Source: Alphaproteobacteria bacterium (GTDB lineage Bacteria; Pseudomonadota; Alphaproteobacteria; Acetobacterales; Acetobacteraceae). From it: 64,000 nucleotides of DNA. Positions 52,374 through 60,620 of the stretch are shown here, piece after piece. The notes below the pieces were generated by a model. It made no database searches. It saw nothing but the letters and a program-made list of their open reading frames with translations, and was not told where the DNA came from. Position numbers and translations under genes: made by a program. Where the stretch lies: NCBI GenBank assembly GCA_020850755.1, contig JADZEB010000015.1:62001-126000 (forward strand), in the 5' to 3' direction. Numbering within the stretch: the first letter of the stretch is position 1; each line of letters opens with the position of its first letter.

Positions 52374-53489
52374 CTAGCGGCCTTGCGGGATGTGCGTCTC
52401 GGCCACGTCCACCGACCGCGCCGCGGCGATGATCGCCTGCCAGGCATCTGCCGGCAGGGGGATGCCGCCGGCCTCGCGTTCGGCGCGCATGCGTGCTTCG
52501 GGCTCGCCCGGCACCAGCACCTCCCCGCCCGGACTGTCGGGGCGCGAGGAGGCGAAGAACTCCACATAGCGCGTCGCCGCGTCCTCGAACGCAGCCGGAT
52601 CGCCAAAGAACCCGGGCGCGAGATAGACCGACAGCATGCCGTTGCTGATCCGCCGCCCGCGCCGCAGCCCGGGTTCAAGCGGGCCGCAGGTGCCCCCGCC
52701 GGTCAGCGCGCCGGCCAGGATCTCGCACATGAAGGCCAGCCCCGAGCCCTTGTGGCCGCCGAAGGCACGGATCGCGCCAAGCCCGTTGCCGGAATTGCGC
52801 GGCCCGGCCGGCTCGTACTCGCCATAGAGGGCGTGCGGATCGCCGGTCAGGCTGCCATCGGGGTTGATCAGCGCATCGCCGGGCACGGGCTTGCCGCCGG
52901 CCGAGGCGACCAGCACCTTGCCCTCGGCCACATGGGAGGTGGCGAAGTCGAGCAGGAGCGGCGGCGCCCCGTCCGGCCGCGGCACCCCGACGCAGAAGGG
53001 CGCGGTGGAGATGCGCCGATCGACCCCGCCGAAGGGCGCCACCAGCAGGCTGCCCTGGACATTGACGAAATGGATCGAGATCAGCCCGGCTTCGGCTGCC
53101 ATCTCGGCCCAGTCGCCGGCGCGTCCGATATGGCCGGCATTGCGCAGCGCCACCACCGCCGCGCCCAGCGCGCGCGCCTTCGCGATCCCGATCGCCACCG
53201 CCTGCGGCGCCACGGTCTGGCCGAAGCCGAAGCGGCCATCGAGCACGGCAAGGCTGCCGGTCTCGCTGGCGACCGCCACGGTCTGGTCGGCGAACACCTC
53301 GTTGTTCTTCAGCGCCTGCACATAGCGCGGCGCGCGGATCACGCCGTGGCTGTCATGGCCGCAGAGATTGGCGGCGACGAGATAGCGCGCGATGCGCCCG
53401 GCCTCGGCCGACGAGCAGCCGGCGGCGGCGAAGATGTCGGCGATGAAGGCGCGCAAGACGGCGGGGGCGATCTGCACATCGTTCGGCAC
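52374..53489 (-). CDS. Ldh-family (malate/L-sulfolactate/ureidoglycolate type) dehydrogenase
   Basis: This 371-residue protein belongs to the non-Rossmann NAD(P)-dependent Ldh/MdhII family. DSHGVIRAPRYVQAL carries the conserved Asp-Ser-His near residues 46-48. VVALRNAGHIGRAGDWAE, the cofactor region LLLDFATSHVAEGKV and FGGHKGSGLAFMCEILAGALTGG are family blocks. The enzyme would reversibly oxidise a 2-hydroxy acid in the cytoplasm. The substrate is not predictable. It is 30 bp behind the flippase-like gene on the same strand but functionally unrelated at first sight. The flp2 promoter begins just past its stop. Confidence 0.88.
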   Translation of the reverse strand: MPNDVQIAPAVLRAFIADIFAAAGCSSAEAGRIARYLVAANLCGHDSHGVIRAPRYVQALKNNEVFADQTVAVASETGSLAVLDGRFGFGQTVAPQAVAIGIAKARALGAAVVALRNAGHIGRAGDWAEMAAEAGLISIHFVNVQGSLLVAPFGGVDRRISTAPFCVGVPRPDGAPPLLLDFATSHVAEGKVLVASAGGKPVPGDALINPDGSLTGDPHALYGEYEPAGPRNSGNGLGAIRAFGGHKGSGLAFMCEILAGALTGGGTCGPLEPGLRRGRRISNGMLSVYLAPGFFGDPAAFEDAATRYVEFFASSRPDSPGGEVLVPGEPEARMRAEREAGGIPLPADAWQAIIAAARSVDVAETHIPQGR

Positions 53490-53519
53490 GGGCGCGGCTC
53501 CAGTTCGTGGGCGGGGGAA

Positions 53520-54866
53520 TCAGGTGGCGGGCGCTTGGCGCAGGCTGCGCAACAGCCAGCGATAGCCGATCGCCGCTCCCAGCACATGCACGAGGTTCGT
53601 CGCGGCGAGCGGTGCGGCGGCGCCGAGCCGGCCGATCAGAAGGCCGATCAGCACGAGCTTGGCGGCAAGCTCCCCTGCCATCACCAGGTTGAGCGCGCGC
53701 AGCCTCAGCGTCACGAAGGCGGCCGCCGCCGGCAGGCGCGCGATCGACAGCCATATGATGGCGCCGCCGGCCAGCAGGAAAGGCTGGTGGTTGGCCGGCG
53801 CCTGCGCCGCGCCGACCCAGAGCCGCACGATGGCGGGGCCAAGCGCGGCATAGCCGAGCCCGGCTGCGGCGGCGGCGAGCAGCATCATCCGGTCGAGCCG
53901 GCCGAGGACGCGGCGCAGCCCCGCGCGGTCGGCGCCGACATCGAGCGCGATCAGGCGCGGCTGGAGCGCGTCGGCCAGGCGCCACAGGGCCTGGGTGATC
54001 AGTTCGCCGATCTTCCACACCAGCGCGAACTCGGCCGCCAGCAGCGGCCCTCCGGCAAGGCCGATGATCACCGTGTCCGCCTGCAAGGTGAGCGAGAGCA
54101 GGCCGTAAAGGACGAAGCCGCCGCCGGTGGCGTCCAGCATCGCGCGCAAGGCCCGCCCGGTGCCGGCTGGCGCGGCGGCAAGCCAGCGCACATGCCGCCC
54201 GTTGCGGCGCGCGAGCAGGCTTGCACCCGCCTGCCCGGCCGCCGTTCCGGCCAGGAGCGCGCCTGTGGCCCCCGCGAGCCCTGCGCCGAAGCCCAGCAGG
54301 AGCAGCACCGACAGCACCCCCTGCACCAGGAGCGCCAGGATCGTCAGCAGGTTCGCCGCCGTCTGCCGCCCGGTCTGGTTGAGGGCGATGCGGTCGATCG
54401 AGAACAGCCAGAGCAGCACGAAATGCGCCGCGAACAGCACCAGGCCGGGCCGGAGTTCAGGCAGGCGCGCGACCTCGGCCCCGAGCAGGCCGGGCCATGC
54501 CCAGGCCATGCCCAGGGCGGCTGCGCCGAGCAGGAGTGAAATGCAGAGGCTGCCGCGCTTGCCGGCGGCCAGCTCGCGGGCGAAGGCGGTCCGGTCGCCG
54601 CGCGTGGCATGCTCGCCCAGCCGGCGCGTGAGCGCTCCGGTCAGCCACAGGGTCGCGATCGCGGCATAGGCGGCCAGCCCCTGCAACACCATCAGGAAGC
54701 CGAAGCCTGCCCGGCCGAGCGTGGCGAGGTAGAGCGGCACGAGTGCCATGTTCACCAGCGCCGAGACCGCCATCTGCGCATAGCCGCTGAGCACCGCCCC
54801 GGCATAGTCCGGATTGTTGAGCAGCGCGGCACGCAGGGCGCCGAGCCGGGAGGGCGGGGCGCTCAT
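53520..54866 (-). CDS. Polysaccharide flippase-like (Wzx/MATE-like) membrane protein
   Basis: This 448-residue protein starts at 54866; the frame is open upstream only through the CRISPR-like region. At least ten to twelve hydrophobic helices are visible, for example AVSALVNMALVPLYLATLG, LLTILALLVQGVLSVLLLLGFGAGLAG and FLLAGGAIIWLSIARLPAAAAFV. Arg-rich cytoplasmic loops separate them. The pattern fits Wzx-type lipid-linked oligosaccharide flippases. The call rests on topology and general likeness, not on a catalytic motif. Other polysaccharide-type genes (an O-antigen-ligase-like gene at 60619) are nearby. Confidence 0.7.
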   Translation of the reverse strand: MSAPPSRLGALRAALLNNPDYAGAVLSGYAQMAVSALVNMALVPLYLATLGRAGFGFLMVLQGLAAYAAIATLWLTGALTRRLGEHATRGDRTAFARELAAGKRGSLCISLLLGAAALGMAWAWPGLLGAEVARLPELRPGLVLFAAHFVLLWLFSIDRIALNQTGRQTAANLLTILALLVQGVLSVLLLLGFGAGLAGATGALLAGTAAGQAGASLLARRNGRHVRWLAAAPAGTGRALRAMLDATGGGFVLYGLLSLTLQADTVIIGLAGGPLLAAEFALVWKIGELITQALWRLADALQPRLIALDVGADRAGLRRVLGRLDRMMLLAAAAAGLGYAALGPAIVRLWVGAAQAPANHQPFLLAGGAIIWLSIARLPAAAAFVTLRLRALNLVMAGELAAKLVLIGLLIGRLGAAAPLAATNLVHVLGAAIGYRWLLRSLRQAPAT

Positions 54867-54965
54867 TGCCGTGGGGTCATTGCGGACCACCCCGCCGCCA
54901 CGATCCTGCGCGGCCGGCGTTGTCGGCGCCGGCGGCCTGCAAGGCGCATGCGTCGGGTCGCGGCC

Positions 54966-55245
54966 GGTGCCCCGCGCGCGGGGGGCCAGGGTCGGCGGCC
55001 GGGGGCGCGACGCGGCCTCCCGCCCTGGCGGATCCGATGGTGCCCCGCGCGCGGGGCCAGGGGACCGGGGGCGCTCTCCCGGCCAGCGCAGATGCACGGT
55101 GCCCCGCGCGCGCGGGGCCAGGGAGCTGCTGGATGGCGTTCGGCCCCCGCCCGCCCACGGTGCCCCGCGCGCGCGGGGCCAGGGGGCCGGCGGCGCGCCG
55201 AATTCCTACCACCTGCGCCGGTGCCCCGCGCGCGCGCGGCCAGGG
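54966..55245. CRISPR. Short CRISPR-like array, five repeats, type I-E-like repeat, no cas genes in window
   Basis: A 26-bp core beginning GGTGCCCCGCGCGCG and ending GGGGCCAGGG recurs at 54966, 55039, 55098, 55159 and 55220. Copies three and four are identical. The first and last carry one substitution each, and the second lacks one CG. The core contains a palindrome (CCCCGCGC/GCGCGGGG). Between repeats are four unrelated segments of 47, 35, 35 and 35 bp, so the period is 61 bp where repeats are full length. The 61-bp period, short stem repeat and a GTG/CCCCGCG start resemble type I-E arrays of high-GC bacteria. The 3' end of the repeat (CCAGGG) is not the usual one. Single-base decay in both end repeats is array-like. 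Confidence 0.6.
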
Positions 55246-55418
55246 GCCCCGCCATGGCACGCACCCGGACCGGCAGGCCAGCGCCCACATCTCCGCCGCC
55301 GCTGCTCGGCGGGTGCGTCCGGTCGGGCGGGCACGGAAGCGGGGCGGGAATGGGGCGCATGCGTTCGGGTCCGCCGGTATCCTTGACAGGGCGCCCCGGC
55401 CCCCGCAAGAGACGCCCC

Positions 55419-56177
55419 ATGCCAGCCGATCCTCCCGCGCGCGACGCCGCGCGACCGGTCCAGGCCGCCGCACCGCCGCGGCGCGGTCCCGGCGCGGCGC
55501 TGTTCGATCTTGCCCGGCGCTTGTCCAACGCCCTGTTCGGGCCGGAACTGATGCACCGCTCGGCGCTGGTGCGTGGCCTGTGGTCGGTGGCGCGCGCGGT
55601 CTGGACCAGGCTCTCCCCCGCGCATCGCGCCCAGGCCCGGTTCGAGCGCGCCAACCCCGCCGCTCCCTGGCTGGTGCCGGCCGCGATCCCGGTGATCGAG
55701 GCGGCGCTGCGCCCGGGCATGCGCGCCTTCGAGTGGGGTGCCGGGCGCTCGACCCTGTGGTTCGCGCGCCAGGGGCTTGTTGTCACGGCGGTGGAGGGGC
55801 GGCCGGCCTGGGCGGCGGAAGTGCGCCGGCGCCTGGCCGAGGCGGATCGTGCCACCCCCGGCCTCGCCGCGCGCGTGACCCTGATCGAGGTGCCGGTGCT
55901 GCGCGACCATGACGTGCCGGCCGAGACCGTGCGCGCCTATGCCGAAGCGGTCCGCCCGTTCGGGGCGGAGGCGTTCGACCTGGTGCTGGTGGATGGCCAT
56001 TTCCGCGCCGCCTGCCTCGCCGAGGCGCTCGCCGCCCTGCGCCCCGGCGGGCTCCTGGTCGTGGACAATGCCGACGTCCCCGACCTCGTCGAGCCGCTGG
56101 CCGGGCTGGCCCCGTGGCGGATCGGCGCCTACTCCAACCGGATCTGGGAGACGCACCTGTTCCGCAAGCCGGGCTAG
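55419..56177 (+). CDS. SAM-dependent methyltransferase-like protein
   Basis: This 252-residue protein starts at 55419; an ATG about 60 nt upstream in the same frame is possible. The class I fold is indicated by motif I FEWGAGRSTLWFA near 104-116, acidic VTAVEGRP at 122-129, FDLVLVDGHFRAACL near 186-200 and LLVVDNADVPDL near 212-223. The DGH-x-R and VDNAD pair is typical of class I methyltransferases acting on small molecules or sugars. The first 45 residues are a Pro/Ala/Arg-rich tail. It diverges from the flippase-like gene across the repeat array. Confidence 0.72.
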   Translation: MPADPPARDAARPVQAAAPPRRGPGAALFDLARRLSNALFGPELMHRSALVRGLWSVARAVWTRLSPAHRAQARFERANPAAPWLVPAAIPVIEAALRPGMRAFEWGAGRSTLWFARQGLVVTAVEGRPAWAAEVRRRLAEADRATPGLAARVTLIEVPVLRDHDVPAETVRAYAEAVRPFGAEAFDLVLVDGHFRAACLAEALAALRPGGLLVVDNADVPDLVEPLAGLAPWRIGAYSNRIWETHLFRKPG

Positions 56178-56345
56178 CGGCAGCGCGCACGGCGGCGCAA
56201 TTCCTGCCGTCGCCCTGCTTGCCCCTTGGGATTCGCGGGGCATTAGGGGTATGTTTGTACCATGTAACGTTCTTTCCGGAACGGGACGGGTCAGTTAGTC
56301 TTGGTTTTTGCGTCGGTCGCGCGCCACAGCGAAAGGGAGCCGCAC

Positions 56346-57437
56346 GTGCCCAATAACGCCACCACCTTCTCCGCGGCGATTGCCGCCACGCGCCGCCCCT
56401 GGGTTGCGATCGCGCCCGGCTGGCGGTCGCGCCTGCGCCAGAGCGTCTCGGTGCTGGCCGTTGTCGGCCTGCTCGCCGCCTGCACGACGCAGCAGATGCG
56501 CATCGGCGCCGATGATGGCAGCGACAGCTGCCGCCCGCTGCTGGTGGCGCTCGACAGCACCGGCAATTACTTCGCCGAGGACATCTTCAAGGGCGCGGTG
56601 GTGGGCGCCGTGGGCGGCGCGCTGCTTGGCGCGCTGGTCAGCGGCGGGCGCGGCAGCTCGATCGCCGCCGGCGCGGTTGCCGGCGGCCTGCTTGGCGCGG
56701 CGGCCGGCTACTGGTCGGCCTTGCGCCAGCAGCAGATGGACCAGGCGGGCCTCTATCGCCAGGTCAGCGGCGATCTCGCGCGCGAGAACGGCCAGATCGA
56801 CCGCACCCAGCAGGCCTTCGACCGGCTGATGGATTGCCGCTGGAGCCAGGCCCAGCAGATCCGCGCCGATCTGCGCGCGCGCCGCATCACCCGCCCCGAG
56901 GCCGAGGCGCGCATGGCGCAGGTGCGCGAATGGTCGAAGCGCGACATCGAGGTCGCGCGCCGCATCAACGGCCAGATCCAGGGCCGCTCCGAGCAGTTCA
57001 CCACGGCGGGCGAGGAGATGGGCTCGGTGCGCAAGGGCACGGTCCAGCGCCAGCCGCAGCGCCTCAACTCGAACGATCGCGTCGTGCGCCGCTCGGAGCT
57101 GCGCCTGCGGCCCTCGGCCGGCGCGCCCAAGGTGGACGACGTGCCGGCGAACAGCCAGGTGCGCGTCCTGTCCAAGAGCGGCGGCTACGCCCTGGTGGAT
57201 ACGCCCGACGGCAAGCGCGGCTTCATCACCACCTCGGCGCTGAGTTCGGGCAACCGCGGCGCCCGTTCGGCCACCGAGGCGCAGGGCGGCACCGCCGCGC
57301 CTGCGGCCGCGTCGGACGCCGATGTGCGGCGCCTGCACGCCTCGAACATCGCGCGGCGCGACAATTTCGCCGATCGCGTCGAGGCGGCCGAGGGCCTGGC
57401 CAGCGCCGGCTTCGAGCTCGACGCGCGCACGAGCTGA
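56346..57437 (+). CDS. SH3-domain lipoprotein with glycine-zipper segment, GTG start
   Basis: This 363-residue protein most likely starts at GTG 56346, with GGGAG about 7 nt upstream; a TTG 45 nt earlier is less likely. A lipobox LLAAC puts the lipid Cys at residue 46, with an unusually long n-region. A glycine-zipper hairpin follows (AVVGAVGGALLGALVSGGRGSSIAAGAVAGGLLGAAAGY), then a charged helical region and a bacterial SH3 domain (RRSELRLRPSAGAPKVDDVPANSQVRVLSKSGGYALVDTPDGKRGFITTSAL). It would sit in the outer membrane or periplasm and may bind peptidoglycan. Its stop overlaps the caspase gene start (TGATG), implying coupled translation. Confidence 0.78.
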   Translation: MPNNATTFSAAIAATRRPWVAIAPGWRSRLRQSVSVLAVVGLLAACTTQQMRIGADDGSDSCRPLLVALDSTGNYFAEDIFKGAVVGAVGGALLGALVSGGRGSSIAAGAVAGGLLGAAAGYWSALRQQQMDQAGLYRQVSGDLARENGQIDRTQQAFDRLMDCRWSQAQQIRADLRARRITRPEAEARMAQVREWSKRDIEVARRINGQIQGRSEQFTTAGEEMGSVRKGTVQRQPQRLNSNDRVVRRSELRLRPSAGAPKVDDVPANSQVRVLSKSGGYALVDTPDGKRGFITTSALSSGNRGARSATEAQGGTAAPAAASDADVRRLHASNIARRDNFADRVEAAEGLASAGFELDARTS

Positions 57438-60400
57438 TGGCGATGGCGGGTCGCCGCCGCCTACTTCTCCGGATGGTGCTGGGCGCGCTGGCCTTGGCCG
57501 GCGCGCTTGGCGCCGTTGCGCTTGCCCCGGCCGGGGCACAGCGCACGCAGTCGGCGCCGACCCGGCAGGCCCAGCCGCAGGCCCCCGCCCAGCAGCAGGC
57601 GGCGCAGCCCCCGGCCACGCCCTTCCTGCGCGTCGAGGCAGGCCAGCACACGGCCGCGGTGATGCGCCTGTCCGTGGATGCGGGCGGCGGGCTGCTGGCC
57701 ACCGCCTCGCTCGACAAGACCGTGCGCCTCTGGTCGCCCGAGGATGGCACCGCGCGCGGCGTGCTGCGCGTGCCGATCGGCGGCCGCGGCGAGGGCGAGT
57801 TGTTCGCGGTGGCGCTGACGCCCGACGGGCGTCGTGCCTTCGCCGCCGGCTGGACCGGCTACAGCTGGGACCGGCGCATCTCGCTTTACGTGTTCGACGT
57901 GGCGCGCGGCGAGATGATCGGGCGGCTGCCCAACCTGCCGGCGGCGGTGAACCATATCGCGATCTCGGCCGATGGCGCGCGCGTGGCGCTGGCGCTCGCC
58001 GCGCAGGGAATCGTCGTGCTGAACGCCGCCAACGGCCAGCCGCTGTTCCAGGACCGGAATTACCGCGGCCCGGCGCGCATGGCGGTTTTCGATCGCACCG
58101 GCCGGCTGGCGGTTTCCTCGGCCGACGGCACGGTGCGGCTCTACGATGCCCAGCACCGCAAGATCGCCGAGGCGGCGCCGGTGGCGAATGCGCGGCCCTA
58201 TGGCGTCGCCTTCTCGCCCGACGGGGCGCTGGTCGCGGTAGGCTACGAGGACCAGTTGCGCGTCGATGTGCTGATGGCCGCCGATCTGCGCATCGCCTAT
58301 TCGCCGGTGGTGTCGGGCCTCAGCGGCGAGGCGCTGCCGGTGGTCGCCTTCGGCCATGACGATCGCGGCGGGTTGCAGCTATTCGCCGGCGGCTATGCGC
58401 GCAATGCCGGCGGGGATTTCGTCGTGCGCCGCTGGGGTGATTTCGGCTTCGGCCGGCCGGTTGACGTGCCGGTGGCGCGCGATGCGATCTCGCAGCTTCT
58501 CACCCTGCCGGGTGGCGGTGTCGCCTTCGCCACGCATGATCCCGGCTGGGGCCGCATCGCGCCCGACGGCACGGTGGGGCTTGCCGCCGAATCCCCCAGC
58601 ATGGAGTTCCGCGGCATCCATCGCGGCCGGCTGGCGGTGTCGGCCGATGGTGCGGTGATCGAGTTCGGCACCCGGCTCAATGGTGCCAACCCGCTGCGCT
58701 TCGACCTGCACGAACGGCGGCTTTCCCCGGCCACGGGCGGGCGCGATCTGGTGGCGCCGATCACGCAGGCGCAGGGCTATGCCTTGCGCAACTGGGACGA
58801 TGCCGACCAGCCGAGCCTGAACAATCGCCGTCTGGTGCTGGGGCAGGGCGAGTTCTCGCGCAGCGCCACGATCGTGCCCGGCACCGGCCATGTGCTGCTC
58901 GGCACCGACACGCATCTGCGCCTGTTCGATGTCAACGGGCGCGAGCTTGCCAACCGCGAGGCGCCTGGCACGGTGTGGGGCGTGGCACCCTCGGCCGACG
59001 GCAAGCTGGCGCTCGCCGCGCTGGGCGACGGCACGCTGCGCTGGTTCGACCTTGCGGGCCCCGAGCCCCTGGCCGAGCGCGCCGCCCTGTTCGTGCATGC
59101 CGACGGCCAGCGCTGGGTGATGTGGACGCCGGAAGGCTTCTTCGACCATTCCGACCGCGGCGGCAACGACCTTGTCGGCGTGCATCTCAATCGCGGCGCG
59201 GGGCAGGCGCCGGAATGGGTCAGTTTCGCGCAGGTCTACCGTTCGCTCTACGCGCCGGCGATCCTCCGCGCGCGCCTGCTGGGCGATCCGGCGCCGGCGC
59301 AGGCAAGGCTGGCCGAGCTTGGCGATATCCGCGGCAAGATCGACAACTATCCGCGCGTCAGCGTGGCGCGCGTCTGCGTGCAGGGCGACGAGGGTTGCTC
59401 CGAGATCCAGGCCAACGGCCGGGCGCGCCTGCCTTCCGGCGCGCGCTCGGTGGAGATCACGCTCGACATCACCGATCGGGGCCTGGGCATCGGCGCGGTC
59501 GATGTATTCGTCAACGACCGCAATCGCGGCCGCATCCAGCTCGCCAACCCGCCGCAGGCCGGCGCGCGCACGCGCCAGGCGGTGGTGGCCGAGCTGGACC
59601 CGGGCGAGAACAACGTCCAGGTGCGCGTCTATGATGGCGGCAACGACCTGTTCGCTGCCTCGCGCGCGATCCAGCTCCAGACCGATGCCGACCTCAGCCC
59701 CGCCGCCGGCCAGCACCAGGCGGGCCGGCTGTTCGTGCTGGCGGTGGGCGTGGACAAGTATCGCAACGCCTCGCTCAACCTGCGCTTCGCCGGCGCCGAT
59801 GCGCGCAGCTTCGCCGAGCTTGTGCGCGCGCAAAGCGCGGGCCTGTTCCGCGAAACCGCGGTGCGCCTCCTGCTCGACGAGGACGCGACCACGAGCAACA
59901 TCGTCTCGGCGCTGGAGGCGATCGCGCGCGCGGCCGCGCCCGACGATACTTTCTTCCTCTATATGGCGGGCCACGGCATCCGCTCGGGGCTGGACGGGCG
60001 CTTCCTGTTCCTCAGCCACGATGTCGCCGACCTGTCCAGCCACCAGGCCGTGGCACGCCAGGCCTTGACCGAGCGCAACCTGATCGGGGCCCTGGCCCGC
60101 ATCCGCGCACGCAACGGCTTCCTGTTCATCGACACCTGTTATTCCGGCGCGGTCACGCTCGACAACCTGGCCAATATCGGCCACGAGACCGGGCGCTACA
60201 TGCTGGCTGCCTCCTCCTCGGTGCAGGAGGCGCTCGACAGCTACGACAACAAGAACGGCGTGATGGCCTATGCGCTGCGCGAGGCCTTCGCCGGCCGCGC
60301 CCCGCGCGACGAGGAGGGCATCGTCTCCAGCCTCTCGCTCGGCGAGTTCGTGGCCCGGCGCGTGCCGGTGCTGGCGCGCGAGAAGCGCCACGCCCAGGAG

Positions 60401-60496
60401 GCCGTGTTCAAGACCGCGTTGCGCGAGCTGCGCGCCTTCCCGATTGCGCGCGTGGCGGCAGCGCAAGGCGGCGGCCAGCCGGCCCCGGGACGCTAG
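57437..60496 (+). CDS. Exported WD40-repeat protein with C-terminal caspase (peptidase C14) domain
   Basis: This 1019-residue protein starts at 57437, overlapping the lipoprotein stop. The N-terminus MAMAGRRRLLLRMVLGALALAGALGAVALAPAGAQ is a signal peptide or anchor. About residues 65-560 form WD40-like beta-propeller repeats (VRLWSPEDGTARG, VAFSPDGALVAVGYED, GVAPSADGKLALAALGDGTLRWFD). An Ig-like linker region follows. The caspase fold starts near 775 (LFVLAVGVDKYRNASLNLRFAGADARSFAEL). The catalytic dyad is intact: H846 (YMAGHG) and C901 (FIDTCYSG). Such proteases cleave after Arg/Lys or Asp. Export plus the SH3 lipoprotein partner suggests an envelope role. The natural target is unknown. The stop abuts repeat copy B. 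Confidence 0.88.
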   Translation: MAMAGRRRLLLRMVLGALALAGALGAVALAPAGAQRTQSAPTRQAQPQAPAQQQAAQPPATPFLRVEAGQHTAAVMRLSVDAGGGLLATASLDKTVRLWSPEDGTARGVLRVPIGGRGEGELFAVALTPDGRRAFAAGWTGYSWDRRISLYVFDVARGEMIGRLPNLPAAVNHIAISADGARVALALAAQGIVVLNAANGQPLFQDRNYRGPARMAVFDRTGRLAVSSADGTVRLYDAQHRKIAEAAPVANARPYGVAFSPDGALVAVGYEDQLRVDVLMAADLRIAYSPVVSGLSGEALPVVAFGHDDRGGLQLFAGGYARNAGGDFVVRRWGDFGFGRPVDVPVARDAISQLLTLPGGGVAFATHDPGWGRIAPDGTVGLAAESPSMEFRGIHRGRLAVSADGAVIEFGTRLNGANPLRFDLHERRLSPATGGRDLVAPITQAQGYALRNWDDADQPSLNNRRLVLGQGEFSRSATIVPGTGHVLLGTDTHLRLFDVNGRELANREAPGTVWGVAPSADGKLALAALGDGTLRWFDLAGPEPLAERAALFVHADGQRWVMWTPEGFFDHSDRGGNDLVGVHLNRGAGQAPEWVSFAQVYRSLYAPAILRARLLGDPAPAQARLAELGDIRGKIDNYPRVSVARVCVQGDEGCSEIQANGRARLPSGARSVEITLDITDRGLGIGAVDVFVNDRNRGRIQLANPPQAGARTRQAVVAELDPGENNVQVRVYDGGNDLFAASRAIQLQTDADLSPAAGQHQAGRLFVLAVGVDKYRNASLNLRFAGADARSFAELVRAQSAGLFRETAVRLLLDEDATTSNIVSALEAIARAAAPDDTFFLYMAGHGIRSGLDGRFLFLSHDVADLSSHQAVARQALTERNLIGALARIRARNGFLFIDTCYSGAVTLDNLANIGHETGRYMLAASSSVQEALDSYDNKNGVMAYALREAFAGRAPRDEEGIVSSLSLGEFVARRVPVLAREKRHAQEAVFKTALRELRAFPIARVAAAQGGGQPAPGR

Positions 60497-60620
60497 GGCA
60501 CGTTCCGTTCGGCTTCGATCAGCCGAACGGAACTCGTGCCCGAGAAACCTGTGGTTTGCGAGCAGCCTGGTCCGATCTGGTGGAACCGCGCTGCGGTTCC
60601 ACCAGATCGGACGCTGCTCT
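60496..60620. repeat. 125-bp hairpin repeat, copy B
   Basis: This is the best-preserved copy. Its third hairpin has a perfect 20-bp stem, GTCCGATCTGGTGGAACCGC with its complement, over a 3-nt loop, enclosed by GAGCAGC/GCTGCTC. It begins at the stop codon of the caspase gene (CTAGGGCACG) and ends GCTGCTCTAG, so the tetranucleotide CTAG borders both ends. The CTAG on the right supplies the stop codon of the convergent O-antigen-ligase-like gene. Confidence 0.85.

Noticed and set aside
54867-55473. Several open frames across the repeat array with PRARG-type peptides
   Set aside because: They arise from translation of the repeats and have no family features, ribosome sites or consistent codon use.
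54966-60496. A joint CRISPR-caspase system (type III-E-like) formed by the array and the caspase gene
   Set aside because: No effector (Cas7-11-like) or any other cas gene is present, the repeats look type I-E-like, and the caspase protein has a signal peptide and a lipoprotein partner, so it should not meet a cytoplasmic CRISPR complex.
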